A stretch of DNA of 64,000 bases. It comes from Sipunculus nudus. Its lineage: Eukaryota > Annelida > Sipuncula > Golfingiida > Sipunculidae. Numbering within the stretch: position 1 is the stretch's first letter; every line of letters starts with the position of its first letter. This document shows, piece by piece, positions 12,714 through 28,425 of this stretch. Position numbers and translations under genes: made by a program. Under the pieces are notes generated by a model. It worked only from the letters and a program-made list of their open reading frames with translations, was not told the origin of the DNA and made no database searches. The stretch is taken from positions 73,841,642 through 73,905,641 of the forward strand of contig CM049306.1 of the NCBI GenBank assembly GCA_026874595.1, in the 5' to 3' direction.

Positions 12714-15700
12714 GTAAGGGTAATAGTACCTTTCACTCTAGGCCTGGCTGGTGCATAGCATTTCTACATAGAGTAAGTATGTAGACACCTTGCATTTCCC
12801 CTGACACTTGGGGCTTCACAGGCTTAATATGCCAAATCCTTACTTAAACCAAGTTGTATGCAGTGATGCCAGAGTGGCTGCTCACAGAATGTTTGACCAG
12901 CCTCAGCTCTGACTTTGTCACAAGAAATAGGATGCCAACTACTTCTGCTTCCATTGTATAAAGTTTCTGAAGCTACAAGGGACCTCACTTTGCTGAAGCT
13001 TGTTTTAAATAAATGTATTGCTTCATCTTCAAGGTCAAATCTGCTATAATGTACAATTTTTGTGAACCCCATAACTTTTGAAGTATTTCCATTTTGTCAT
13101 CACATTTGGAAAACGACTTGTTTCAGTGAAGTTCTTGGATGAGTTCGAAAACTGGCACCCTTGACTAGGATCTTCAAGGTAAAATAAGCCTAATTGTAGT
13201 TGTCTGTAGGATATCTTGTGAACACAATTACTCAGAAGGGCTGCATATTTTTTCCCAAAATTTAAAGCACAAATTGTTTCTACCAAAATCTTGAACTAGC
13301 TGGAAAACCAATGACCTTGATCTTCAACGTCAGATCTGCACAATTCAAGGATAATTGTGACCCCTATAACTATGGAAGTACTGAAGATGTTTTCTCTAAA
13401 TTTTACACACCAGTTCTTTCTGCCAAATTCTCGTGGGATCGAAAACCTTTGACCTTGATCTTTAAGGTCAAATCTGCTGACAACTAGAATCAGTTTCGAG
13501 TTCATTTATATTTTTGCCCCTAAAGTTTTGGGATGGCCCATAGGGGGAAGACATAAATCTGCTGCAAAAAAAAAGCCATTCTAGTATTCAGAATATATTT
13601 TGTGTGGACATGATAATAAGGTCTGTAATAACAACTCCTTGCAAAAAAGTTACAATAAATAATGAAATTAAGAGATGGCAGTGAAAGGGATTATAAATAA
13701 AATTCTATGAAAAGCAAGTATCTTTAACCCGTATGTTTACTCATTCTGTATTTTATGGCTGAAACTCCTGTCAGATGGCCTGAACATTTGTGCATTAAAA
13801 AAAAAAGATTGAATACACAACGTGCAAATCATAACCATCAATTTGGCATTGTAATAGTCCCCCAAGGCCACTGGTGGTTTATGAACACCCAGAGAGAATC
13901 TGTCCCCTTAAATAGTGTATCATCACCAAGTGTCACGGGAAGTGCTATGTCCTGAGATATGGCACAGATATGGCATGCATGTGTTAGTGGTCATAGTCCA
14001 GTAGGCCTGACCAGCATGACATAGCTGTTGTCTCATCATTTATAATAGTGGTCTAGCATGCTCTAGCCAGCCTTTGTACTTGCATGGTGCTATCATATAT
14101 ATAAAAGCATTGGGTTATCTGATCTGCTTTAGTGTAAATGAGTATGTATCCATAGTTTTCTTTCTCAAGTTTTTCAGCTTTTCTCGCTTATTTAATCAAT
14201 TCAGTTTTTGCATTCTCTCTTGATTTATATGATCTTTATTTTTGTAGTTCTTAATGTATCATGATCATGTTATACCTTTAATAGTATGCTTGTGTACCTA
14301 GGTATCAGTAGTACCAAATGATCATGTTATACCTTTAATAGTATGCTTGTGCACCTAGTTATCAGTAGTACCAAACAATAATGTTATAGTTTATACTTTT
14401 AATAGTATGCTTGTATACCTAGTCACCAGTATCAAAATTATGTGTCTTGGTGTGGAAGTGTGGTTATTTGTGATTACATTTGATATTATAACACATAAAT
14501 ATTTTAGTACAAGCCTGTGTTGCCATGTAAACCTAAGATTAGGCCAGCTGAGGTACTGGCCAATAAATGAGCCAATCAAGAATAATTGATATACTGTTAG
14601 GCTCACTTAGTACATGTGATATTTTGAGATTTAAAATCTGCTATAGGTTCCATATGATAAAAACCCTTTTGTTTGTGCTTAAACACTAGTTTTAAACCTG
14701 CTGTGTTGGTACTGTGCTCAGTGTATTCTTTATGCCAAGCTGTAGTTATAACTTTCAAATTTCAAAGTGAGGATTTGGGTCAGTTTGACCCAGGTTGTTG
14801 AACTGATTGGAGACGGTTTAGTCAAATGAAAACTTCTTACTGTCTTGTTTACAAGGCTTGTTTGAAACATAGGTGACTTCTGAGAAATGTGATGTGCACC
14901 AGTTTGCCTTTTATTCCATTAATAGGTATGTGTATGTGGTATATACTGTGGTTGGCTTCATATTCGCGAGGCTGAAATTTCGCGATTTCTCCATTTTTAA
15001 TGTTTCGCAAGGGTTTCATTTTCGCGATCTCACAATACCTAAATAACTTCTTTGGTAAAGCGATGTCTATTTTTATTATAAAATGAGAATAAGTAGAGTT
15101 TGTGATATTCTACTCATAGAACGATGGTCCCGTACACACAGCACAGGTAGTTTAGTTCAAATTTAAGGAAACGTTTTCCCGATACCTGCATAATGGAATT
15201 TATTATAAAATTTCTCACTGTTCTAACCTATTCACATGCGTACAAGTATTGGTTTCACTGAATAAGAAGGACATTCTCAATTGGCGAATTATTCCTGAGG
15301 GTTTCATTTTCGCGATTATTTCCAATTCGCGAATATCACGAAATTAAAACCTTCGCGAATATGAAGCCAACCACAGTATGCAGCAAAATCGGGCCTATAG
15401 TATAGAGCTGTATGAGTAGCGAACACATCAGCCAGAGGAATACCCCATCACTGATGTCAAAGTCAGGAATTTCCCCATCCGTTACCATGAAGATGACTTT
15501 TCAATCAATGCCATGAGCTGTATATGTAAATACGTGCCCAAATACTGATTCAGACTGAGAGTTAACATAATCCTAAATAACAACTTCAGCACATACCTCT
15601 GATTAAATTCAGGAAAATTCACCTTAGTTCTGCCTACTCATAACCTCCCAAACTAATTTTGTCATGATAAATTTTATTTATGTCATGGCAAACTTCAAAT

Positions 15701-18700
15701 ACATGGAGTTAGTTGAACAAGTGAATGTTAGTAGGACTGATCCCTGACATGAATTAATTAATGGAATAAAAGAATACTACTGACTTTTGTGGCACATCTT
15801 AACCTTTGTAGATATTCGAAATATGTTAAACCTGATGAATAAAGCTTTTTCTGGCTTGTAATACCTGCATGATCATGTTTGTATGAATCAAAATAATTAA
15901 ATTCTTTATATAAATAAACAAAATCAGTTGATAATAAAAAAAAAATACATTGATTCATTAAAAGAGCCTTGTGGACATGAAGTTAGCAAGTAGATATAGA
16001 TATGAGCTGGATCAGGGGTATGGGTTGCCATAAACCTTCAGCTGATTAGACAGGAAGTGATTGTCTTTGTTATTAATTAAAGATTGGGATTGAGGCTGGA
16101 CCGAATCCCGATCGGGATCTGGTCTGGACCAATTGCCGATTCGTTCAGACATATATATGTATTGGATCTGGGCCTTGACATACGCATATGTATTAGGGTT
16201 GGGGTTAAATACAGTGTGCCAAATACAAATATAAATATGATAGCTGGTCTCATACAAATACAAAGACAAGTGACTGAAGATAAATACAAATACAAATACA
16301 GAACATCAAATACAAATACAAATATTATCATTTTGCACAACACAAATACAAATATAAATACAAATACATACTATGACTGTATTTAAATACAAATACAAAT
16401 ACAAATACATATTTGACCCCATCCCTAATATGTATTGCATACACATATGGAATCATTTCAAGAGTATATAAGGTGTGCAAACCCTTGTGGCGTAGGCATG
16501 CATAATACATATGCACTGCATACGCACTTATGGAATGCTACCTGAAGTGTGGAAATTTGAGTGATACTCTTTCAGTATTCAGATGAACTGTCATCAAAAG
16601 AAATAACCCTGGCCCTGTTTATGTGGCATGCTGTATCAGATAAATCTTCTCATGCAATATTGACTGAACTTTGAACTTTTGATGCCCTTACTGTGTTTTG
16701 TCTCAAGGCATTTCCTCCTGAAGCAGTTACCTGGAATGGCAACTATTGCTTGTGGATGACAAAAGCATGACACACAAGTCTGCTTTCCTGAGTGCCCCGC
16801 CTTGAGACTGACATTTTATGCCCACTTTGTCTGCCTTTTATCAGCCATGTGTAAAATAATATCAGGTTCATGATCTTATATGTCCTGCTGGTTTTGACTG
16901 TAGTGGAAACTGGTAACATCACATTGTCATTTTGCCTTAGTTGGCTTTCTTGGAGCAGACACTGTTGCAGATATTATCAGTATAATTTCAGGCCGAGGCC
17001 TGCTGTATCGACATATAACCTGTCCACTTAGAGGCATAAGTGTGTTTAGTCCAGATGCTTTGTGATATAACTTCTGTTTTACACTTGTGGCATAAACTTG
17101 TATCTTCAAATACTTTGTGACATTGGGTCCATTTTGCAACACCGTTTTGTTTCCCAGGATATATATGTAATGTTAAATGTTAACTATGTACAACTGCACA
17201 ATATGAGCCAGCTTCTGTGGTCTTTGGGTAACACAAAGGACTCAAAGCTGAGAAATTGTTGGTTTGAATCTCAGCCAAGATCCAAAGAACTGGTGAGATT
17301 TTGGAGAACCAGCCCGACTTACAGTGAGCGCTCAGTAGGTGTAATGAGAAGGCGGTGCCCAATGGTCATGTTTTACAATCAAAGAAGTGGACCTTTTTTT
17401 GTGGTGTATGAGATATTTGGGTCTTATAAATGTATTTAAAGCAAGGTATGTAGATGTGAAACTCAAGCCAGCTGGCCCTCATAGCATACTGCATATGCAG
17501 ACCCTAAGTTTCACCGACTCTGCATTCAGTGAAATCACCAATCACCTTTTTCCCCAGTCTGTAATGTACTGATTACTTTGTTATCTGGGTGTAGATTACC
17601 AATGCCCATACTATTAACTGTTAATCTTGGCTATAAATCTAAATGAGCTTAATCTACCTACAACCCATTTCCAAGAATATCAAAATAATGAATTGTGATA
17701 TCTTGGTATATATAAACTAGTTTAATGTGTGTGCTTTCAAAGGGAGGGCCTGGCTGTATAACAGTGTATATACAGTTGTTTATCCCAAAATATCTGACCA
17801 GTTACAAAGTACACAGGCTGTTATAGGGGAGCACCTGTTATTTAGAAGGCAGGTCTTTTTTTTCACAAATGCCAACTGTGTAAACGTCATGCCTCGCCTA
17901 TGTGTGACTTGGCAGCCATGGAGAACTGGGTACATGGGTATAATTTATTCTCCTGTTTCTACTTTTCCATTACTCCTTACAGGTAGGTTCTGATATATAT
18001 ACTGGCTGTTGTTTATGTTTAGCAGTGCGGCCAGCAGCTCAACAGTAACAGAACCAAAAGAGCTTGACATGGTTAAATAAACAGCCAGAGTGCTTTGTCA
18101 GGATATGTATTCCTAGCCCATCATTGCTGAAATTGCCAGGTTAAGTAAACAGGTGTTTGATCAAGAAGTATTTAAAAGTTTAAGATGGGAATTTCTTGTT
18201 TACAGCCATAGGTTTGTGATATCTAAATAAAGCCTGACTGCATGAAACCTGACTGGAAGGAGAGGACTGTACAGTAGGGAATGAATCATCGAATAAATGT
18301 CAAGTGTCAGCACTGGTTACAGCAACATAAAGGTCCTTTATCTGAGGCGATGAAACAGCACTGTTGTTTAAGTTCTATTGTTAAACAGACCTTTCAGTTA
18401 CCCCCGTCGGCTTCAGTATTTAACTCTTTAAGCCTGTAGATAATCTAAGAATTGTTGCAAAGGGCCAAATCAAACTGGACTCCTTTTTACATTATATCCA
18501 GGACATTTTATTTATTTATTTATTTTTATCAGTTGTTTGTCACTTTCAACCTCCTCCCTTGTTTCTTTGATTGCCTCTGCAGGGAGGATATGTGATCGTC
18601 CCTGTTTGTGTGCTTTTGTTTACAACATCTCCCACAATCATAAATGGAATCTCATGAAAATTTCAGGGCATTTTAGGAATGGGCCTATGAAGAACCAGTT

Positions 18701-21700
18701 AATTTTGGTGTGGATCTGGCACATGATCCAGATTCAGTAATGTCATAAAGGAATTTAAATGTACAGTCACTTATGCATGAATGAACATGGGATAAATAAT
18801 TGAATGCACACAGTTTTGGGAGCATCCAACCATTGGGACCACCCTCCACCCCAACCCACACTCGCACACAGCGGAGGCTTGCATTCCATAGAATGCAGAT
18901 TTCTAGTTGGTAAGTGCAATTAAAATGATACTGAATCAATTAGGAGGATTAATCCGTAAATAAAAAGATAAAATCTTAGAAAAGAAAATGCTCAGATAAC
19001 TCTATATTTTCCTATGAATATGGTCCATAGTTTTATAAAGGAATATTTCAAGGAATGAATAACTTATTCTTCTCATCATCCAAGGAAGTCATTGTGACAC
19101 TCGTTAGTGAACAGAACAGGTTTGTTATATTTATTAACAGGACTTGTTTCTCATGAGGCTGGTGCTAAGGGTGGGTTGATGTTTGTTGTTCAAGGGACCA
19201 TTGTTTTTCGGCATCCTGTAATAAGTTGCTGTGACCTTTGCCTTTTATGAGTGCAGAAGTGTAATTACATGTAAATTTGTTTAATCAAGCCGCTTGAATG
19301 GAGCCTGTGAGCTGGTTGCATGACAACCCTGACCGCTCTGATACCTGTGGATTAGCAGTCTGTTAGGATGCTTGTCATGAGCAAACTGACATTAGTTACA
19401 TTATGAAGCTAGTTAATGATAACATCATGCTCATCACACCTCCAGTGTGCAGTGGTTGAATGAATATTCTCAAAGAAACATTTTAACTCCTGTAAAAAGT
19501 TTGTGATTTTATTCTAGTTCACCGAGGCACAGCATGATGTAGAAACATGGCGTCTTTCTCCTCTGCTTTGTTCCATTTTAGTTTCAGTGTACACTTAATT
19601 CATGATTTAATATTGAAAATTCTCTTGTTTCCGCTATTGAAAGATGTAGTAGTGCCAGTTTTATAACATGAGGGTCGGTAAATACCCATTTATTTTCTTT
19701 AAGTAGATAATTTGTAGAGACCCATTTTGGCTTCCACATGTTGACAGGAGTGGTTTGTTATTGACTCTAACCATCTTGTTTTGCTTAATATTGATATTTT
19801 GAATTTTTAATGGGTAAATGTATCCCCCAAAACAGAGTTTTGCATAAACTATGTTTTCAGCCCACCGCCGCCACTGCATAGGTGTCTGGAGAACTCCTCC
19901 GTAACCGCTGGGCGTAATTTTACGAAACTCGGGATTATGTTCGGGCCACATGTGAACTGCTGCGCCCCGATTTTGTTTTGACCTCTGAACTTTCCTCTGC
20001 ACTCTGCGTCCATCTGTGCATCTGTTTTGACACTAAACCCACATATCTCGGGAACCCTTTGACTGATCAGGAAAAAAATTTTGCACAAATGTAGCCCTTG
20101 GATAGCTTTATAACATACATAAAAAATGGTGGCGCCACCTGCAACCATTTTTGCACAGCATCTATCTGTTCATCTGCCTTGGGATAAAATCACTCATCTC
20201 TGCATTGGTTGGACTTATCCACCTGAAATTTTGCATGTGTATACATCCTGGACAGCTTTCTTGATTTTATGACAGGTGGCACCACCTACATTCACGTTTA
20301 TGCTGCTGACAATCAAGCTCATACCTCGGGAACTGTTTGACCGATTGGGCCAAAATTTGGCATGTGTATAGATCTGACATACCGTATTTCCTTGATCAGA
20401 CGCCGGGCCTTAAATAGTCGCCTGCCTTGTTTAGTCGCCGGGGTAAAACAGTGTCCCAGAAAAATAAATGCCGGCCTTAAATAGACGCCGGTCTTGTTCA
20501 CAGGCCTGGTGTCAGAGTAGTTTCCATGTTTGTCGCCAGATGTCTTATCCCTTCACTATAATTGGTGTATTTACCAGTCAAATTGACCAAAGATTGTTGT
20601 ATGAATTTTGATTTGTGTTTTATTGATATTTAAATCTCCTGTAAATATGTTTTTATCTTACGTGAATGCCTGTTTCAATGCACGAGGGACACCAAATATT
20701 CCCGATCCGTCCTTATGATTAAAGTCGATCACCGATCCTAATAAACGCTCCACAAATACGTCAGCAGTGAGAAGCTAACACTTTCACTGCTGTCAAGCTA
20801 GATAAAAATAGTACCGCCTGATACAAGCGGTTAATCTTGGTACGGTAAAAGTATACCTAACGGATGATTGAACAGAACTGTTAAAATACGTTTGGGCACA
20901 TATTTCTTGTGTAGCATGAAGCCACCAAATGATGGTGTCAAGCGGTACAATTTGTAGCTACTGTCAAGCCAAATTACGCTCCTTGCGTTCATTTTTAAGC
21001 GCTTTAAGTGCGTCCCCATTGTTACCAGCACCACGCTTCTGAGATAAACTTTAAAGTTGAAAATAGTATTACTCTATATTCAGAAATATTCCCGGCAGTA
21101 AATGTCACATACAAGTATATACAAGGTCGGAAACGCTTCAACACGCTGTGTCAAGCTGAATCAGTTAAAAGTCGGACGGAAGGTGTCATGAAAACGAATT
21201 ACGCAGTGCCGTTATATGTAACAGCCCCCCCCCCCCCCCCCCCCCGTTTTTCGATGGAACCAATATTAACAGTTCTCCACGGTGCACAGTTAATGGGAGA
21301 GCCAACCATGTTACGTATAAACCAGGTCAGAAACACTTGATTACGCTGTGTCGAGCTGAATCAGTTGAATATAGTTGACGGGAGGAAAGTGTGATGAAAA
21401 TGAATTACGCTGTGCCGATGGAACCACTGTTACCAGTTGTACGTTCATGGAAGAGCCACCCGTGTTCAGAGGGAAACAACACGCGGTGTAAAATAAATGG
21501 AACAGCCATATGAAACACCTGAGGCCCGCGCGGACAGATGCTTGTGGACAACTGCAATCTCTCGCTGTGATTCTCCGTTAATTCTCATTATGCTGCGTAA
21601 TTGTGGAGATTGCGCGTTTCCCATATCCCTATGACATCTAAGGAAATTTCGTAAACACAATCCGTGTACCGGCAATGTTTTCAATTGTGTCCCTAAGTAG

Positions 21701-24700
21701 TGACCGGCGGGTTTATTGTTTCGGCGTGTTCTATTTTTTTAGTTTGTCTGATGAGCCTGATAATGTATTTTTAATAAACGCCGGCCTTAAATAGAAGCCG
21801 GCCTTGTTTAGATGCCGGGTCAAAGCAGGGTTTGAAAAAAATAAACGTCCGGGCGTCTATTCAAGGAAATACGGTAGCTCTTTATCATATACAAAGCTGG
21901 TGGTGCCACCTGCAACCATTTTTGCACAGGGTCCATCTGTGTGTCTGCCGTGGGATAAAATCACTCATATCTTTGCAGTAGTTTGACTTACCTGCCCAAT
22001 ATTTTGCAGGTTTATACATCTTGGATAGCTTTCTGGATTTTGTGGCAGGTGGCACCACCTACTCCTATGTTTACGCTGAAGATATCCAGGCTTATATCTC
22101 GGGAACTGTTTGACCGATTGGGCCAAAATTTTGCATGTGTATAGATCTCACATAGCTCTTTAGGATTTTGTGGTAGGTGACGCGACCTACATACACATTT
22201 AGGCTGCAGACATCCATGCTAATATGCAACACACCTCACTCTATTTCCCCTTGCCACTCAATCCATGCCTCACTTCACCCGTCCCACTCTGATTTCAGCG
22301 GATACACGTAGTCGCTTGTCGACTTCCTGTATTCTTGTTTTGAGTTGGTAGTTATCCAAAAGGTGAGTGCAAAGGTGTGTCAAGCATTTAACCTTCATGA
22401 CGTTACTTCTTCTACCCTAAATGAAGTGTTATATACCTACCAATCCAAGAAGTGATACTGTTACACAGTGATCTTCAGAAACCAGTAAAAAATCCAGAGG
22501 TGCAAATTTTTGGCAGCTTGGCTGGCTTCTCTGAAGATAATTTTTGCCTGGTGTATCCAGCAAGACATTTGCTACCTCTCGTCTGAGCGACTGTTTGCCT
22601 CAAGATAAAAGCTAACAGGTTTGTGGCCTTGCCACCCCCAGAAATAATAGCGTGCTTGGGGCACAAAGCAGCAGCACTGTACAAGTGCTGAACAGATGGC
22701 TCAGCAGAAACCTGCAGGTACCTGCTTTTATCTTGTGTATACTGATATAACCACAAGAAAATCCATCAGCGCGGCTTTAAACTATAGCGTGTCCTGTTTG
22801 AGGTTAATAGTTCCAGCAGTACAAGCCAGGAGGAAGCAATGCGAAATGTCTTCTTGAATCACACAGATTAAACAATATGACCTGGAAAATGATCTTGTCA
22901 CAGAGAATACTGGTTTGGGGCTGAGTGCACAAAGTATGGTGGTGAGCTGTGTGAGTCATATTTCTAAGCCCAGGCAGGTTGTCTACAGAGCATATTTTTA
23001 AACTAGAAATCTGCATTCTGAGGAATGCCAGCCTCCACCATGTGGGGGGTGGGGGACCCTATTGTTGGCAGCTCCCAAAACTGCATTTGCATTCACTTAT
23101 TCAGCCCATAATAAATTTCCCAGGTTCATTCATACATAAATGACTTTAAATATGTGAATATTCCTTGATGACATTCCTTAATCCAGATTATGAACTGGAT
23201 CCACATCAAAATCTAATTGATTCTTCATTGGCCCATTCCCAAAAAGCCATGTCCCAAAAAAATGTCATAAGAATATTTTTTAAATTGTGTGAGTTATGTT
23301 GTGAACAAACACACCCACGCATGGTTGTGAACAAACACACATCGGGGATAAACACGTACCCTCCTTGAGGAAGCAAATAAGGTCCCACAACTCTGCTTAA
23401 ACATTCAGGTACCTTTAGTCATAATGTAGTAAAAAGCAGAAGATCAGGCTTCTGTGACCAGGCAAATAGGTTATCAGGACTAGTATAGACCCGTATTTTG
23501 AAACTTATTGGTAATAAGTTAGGTGGCTACAGGTCACAGGGATTCAAAGGGTATGTCCATGCCATCATTTGTGCAGCTCTTTAGAGATAGGTCAAGACTG
23601 TCATAAAGTGTGATTCATACTCATTTGAATTATTATTTAAAAAATTAATCAAATTATTTTAAAATGAGATAATTATTGTATTAATTTAAAATATACAATA
23701 AAAATATTTAATCATCAAACTGCCTCCTGTGCTAAAAGATGAGCCTAGCTTTTTATGAAATTATTTTAAAAGACATATGTGATATGGCATTTTGAAAGAA
23801 ATATGACCAAAAGTTAGGTAGCGAAGGGTGAGTTGGAATGGGCTATACTCTATACTCTTCTTTTGATGACCTGGCTAACCACTTTGGTAACACATCAAAA
23901 GTTGGAGCATATACTGCAAACACATTGTTTAGTTTATACCTGCACACCAGCACTTACCTAGGTTAATGAAGTGTTAAGTTAGAACTGATTTGGTTCCAAG
24001 GTGTTGACAAGTCTGTGCAAGCCTTCCATTAGCGCAGCACTGCTCTGCTGTTACTGGTGAAGTGCTCCAGCCAGACACTAACAATCTGTCCTTCCGTACA
24101 TATGCTTCTGTTTAAGTATAAGATTAACTCCAGCAGTGAAATATTGGTTGTCTTCTCCTTTTTTCTGTATTATGTGTCTGTAATGAGATATGAACATGTC
24201 CTAATGTATGAGATTTAGTGAGATCTTTATTTACTTTCAGTTTAGTTTAAATGTGTTATTGGTTTAGAAATAGTTTAGTTAATCCTTAATGTATCAGTAC
24301 AGTCTATAAGAAAATGTCTACACAATTTATATGCACAGGACTACTGTAGTTAAGTATGTGTTCTGCATGAGAAACAACATTGTGGCCAATTTCTGTTGAC
24401 ATTGGACTGATTTAACAAGGTATGGTTAAGTAGCCAGAATATTTTTCTTGGTTCTTTTAAAGTACATATGTGTGTAAAGTCTGCTGTACAGTCTGGCTGT
24501 AATTCATTTGTGTCAAAAATTTGTATTAGTGATGAATGAGACTGCCATTACAAGAATAATGTATATGTTGTATTCTTTAAAATGTTTTTTTTTCCTTCTT
24601 CATTACCACCAACACAGTGGACATAGAAATGATGAAAAAATATACTGGTGGTCTGGAAACACTAGACACAGACTGTAAGTAGGTTCTCAGACTTGCAGTT

Positions 24701-27700
24701 AATATAGTAAGAACTGAAGGAGAACTTAGTACTGTACATAAATTTACCTCCAAGGCCAGATATCAGTATGTGTGAAAAAAGGAGAGGGATTATGTTTGAG
24801 TGATTGGCAGTTCTGGGATTCAAACACTGAATGTTGTTGTAGTCTGCACAATAGGTAAGTTTGAGTACGTGGTGAAGAGGGTCCCTTCCCAGGTAAAATG
24901 AATTTGTCCTTTGATAACCATTTCTCCTAAAATATTTCAGAAATGCATTAGAATATTCAGAGATGTCTGATAAAAAAACAAACAGACACATATAAATGTA
25001 TTTCCCCCGGGACTATCATTCCCTCATGTATATTGTTCCTTTGGTTGTTTCTACATATGTTCAGGCAGGTAAAAAGAAATGAAAGGTGTTCCTGTGCACC
25101 ATGAATGCTGTCAGAATTAATTCTAAGAACCATTTTTACCCTTCCTTTAGTAGTTCTTTCTTTGAATACTCTTCGGGCCACCAAATTGAATTAACACCAG
25201 CCAGTTTGAAAAAGAGTTTTCTTTTTTATTCCTCTGTAGAAATTATAGTACAGGTAAAGAAAAGGTATACTTACCATATAGTATGGTTGTATGATACAGA
25301 GCTGATATGTTAGTGGACTGTACTGCATGCTTTTCCGGGCATTTATTTTTGATTTTTTTACAAACCTATAAGCATTTCATCTGCTTTATAAGCATCATTT
25401 CACTCATTGTTCCACTTTTCAAATACATTAAAACCTTGAAATTACAACCACCATAGGAACCTTGATAAAATGGTCATATTATCGAAGTGGTTATTTAAGC
25501 AAAGTCTCATTTAAAGAGCAAAAACAAATCGGGACTGTGAACAAGTGGTTGTTATTTTGTGGTGGTCGCTTGACTTAGGTGGTCTAGCAAGGTTTTACTG
25601 TATAAATTTACCATACTACTGCAAAGTCAAAGAGATATTATTCATAATTGTAGGTTGACTAATTTTGTAAGAACCATCAAAAGTGACCAAATGTGTGATT
25701 AATTTGTCAGGTGTTCTTTTTAAATATAGCTTGCTGTTCCCTTTAAGATGAAAAAACAATGATCTTGAGGAAAGCACACAATCATAGATTTGTTTTGGTT
25801 TCGGAGCTATTTATATACATGTTGTCAATTTTGGGAGTTTGTAATGTGGCAAAGGAGCAGAGCTTGAGGGTCTAGGTGCCCTTTCTCATGGAGAAATCCC
25901 AAGTCGTGGGAAAACCATGATCAGAGTAACGAGTGGTTCTTCAGTGTTTATATACCGGCCGTTTGCTGTTGTGTTGTTCAGATGTACAGCTTTGGAGGAA
26001 TCCCAGCATGCCATGTGCTCAGCATGCAAGAATTTTCTATATGCTTTCAGGTTGCCTGCTGCAATAGAAAATGTTTGAAACCCCCAGACGAGTATTACTT
26101 AGCTATGGTACTCACAAACAGTTCACCGATTGTAGTTATATATTCCCAAGTTCAGATTACCATTGGAATGTTTGTGTATGTGAATTTGCTCCAGGGTGTG
26201 TGGCTGTGTATTATTTTTGTAGTGAGATAATATGTATATTGTGTCATAGCTAGATTACCCCCATCATCTAAGGGTCGTTAGATGATTACCATCCTTTGTT
26301 CACACAGAGTAAAACAGAAGGGAAATACCATCCGTGCCATAAAGCATATTTTTCCAGCATAAACCAAATGAACAGGTACACACGGTGGATTTGCGTTGAT
26401 GGCGACAGGAATATTTGCCTGATGGGATGAGGAGTGGGTATGGGGTAATTATTCTTCTTCTCTGAAGCAAGGGCACTTTGAACAATATGTGATGGCTATC
26501 TTTTTTCTGGGCTGTTGGCTCATGGTGGGGTTATATGGTAAATGGAAAACCAGAAAACCAATCTCACAGAGTGCCATCCAGGCCACATATTTCTTACCAC
26601 AAGAGCTCACTTATGTAATGGCAGTAGGGATATGTATATTTACTAGGCCTGTCAGTCTATAGTTTACCAATTAGGTTTAAGATGCACCTCAATAGCTCAC
26701 TTAAATATCTATCAAGTATGTCAGCAAGTTTCTGAAATAATCACAGAAAAAAATCATAAGGTAAGTTTGTTCAAAATTCATGTGAAATAATTTATTATAT
26801 ATAAAAATGTTATGAAGACATGAAATATATATCTATAATATTTAACCATAATTGCATTGAAAGTGTACTATACACTGATGTATGTACAACCCTGGATTGT
26901 TTAATTGTTAACTTTTAATTATGTGACTGGACATGTTCTCTACACAGCATCCTTTGTGCCTGCAACTCCTTTTGATCTATATGGCAATAATACACAAAAG
27001 ATTAATTTAGCCCAGTTTAAATTGGCAGCAGAGTAGCTTATGTATATATGAAGACATTTTTATGTTTACCTAGCCTTTATGTCTCGCTCACAAGACAGGT
27101 GTCGCCACCTACCATGACTTTTGCACACGTTTTTCTTAGGAGGGGTTTGATATATCAGTCTGAAATTGGGCGTATGTTATATCTCTATTAGCTTCGTTGT
27201 ATACAAGACTGGTGGTGCCAGCTACAATCTTTTTAGTGTTTTGTGCACGTATGCCAGAATTTCAGCAGTGATGTTTGTGTAATTGTTTCTTATTCAAAAT
27301 GTTTAGTACTTGTATAGTTCATATACATGAAAAGTAATGGTCCAGCATTGAAGCATTATACCTGGTGTATTTCCCAATGCACAAGTTCGCATTAGGCCTG
27401 TAGGCCTTGTTTCTAGAAAAAATAAGTATCATTGTTAGCTTAAAAGAAATGCTGATAAATACTCTAAAATTAAGTTACAATGTGTACTTTGATAAACATA
27501 AATAGTGATGAAAGAGTAATAATGTGGAGTAATGATTCCGAAGCTGGAAATTCAGGCCATTCTTTGTGCAAAGACCCCTGGACAAGGTTTATACCACAAT
27601 GGTGCACTGTGACTCCTCTATCTAGAAGGTAACAGGACTGGTCATGGATAGCATGCAGATATCAAGTAAATTATCCCAGCACTTGTTATGGCTGAACAGG

Positions 27701-28358
27701 TCAAAAACTGCCACAAGAGCTTAAAAATGAATAGGCTAGAAAGAAAAGAAAAGCAAAGCTTAAAATTTAGATGAGAATGACATTGTCACTTTTGTTAGTG
27801 ATATCAGACTAGTCTATATACCTTAACTTTTTACAACAGCTTAAACCAAGACAAAACTTGTCATCCTATTACCTGGCTTCATGCATACCTGTCTAGAACA
27901 GGTACATGGGGGTATATGAGGACATGTTGTTTGCTGGCAGGGAAACTGTTAGAGAACCAGCTGTAACAGATGGATGGGTTGAGAAGTTAGAACAAGTGTT
28001 TACACATGGAGCAATGAGCGGCTTTGTGATCAGGACCCTGACATTAATCTGGGAGCCTGGCTGGCCACATTACCAACTGATCTGTTAGATACTTAGATAT
28101 TTATAGCCTTTAATCTGGTGAGGTCCCACCAGCACTTTTATCACAAAGACCCAGTCTGTGAAGTTAAGGTACCCTGCTTTGTCTTTTGTGTACCTTAGTG
28201 TCTGCAACCCACTTGGATTCAGTTAATTACATTTCCCAAGAATTGTCATATGTTTATTGTACAGGAGATGGAAACATTTAAGTTAGAACTGAGATGTTTT
28301 ACTTCAGATACATACAAAGGTCACTTATGACCCAGTTTGTGTATATTATATAATTTGC

Positions 28359-28425
<67 letters not shown>

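Noticed and set aside
16012..16516. Overlapping frames on both strands rich in Tyr, Asn, Thr and Ile
   Set aside because: Translation of the AAATAC microsatellite.
19661..20148. Minus-strand frames of 99-113 codons
   Set aside because: Inside the tandem-repeat element; no homology and the related copies at 21900-22200 and 27100 are not open.
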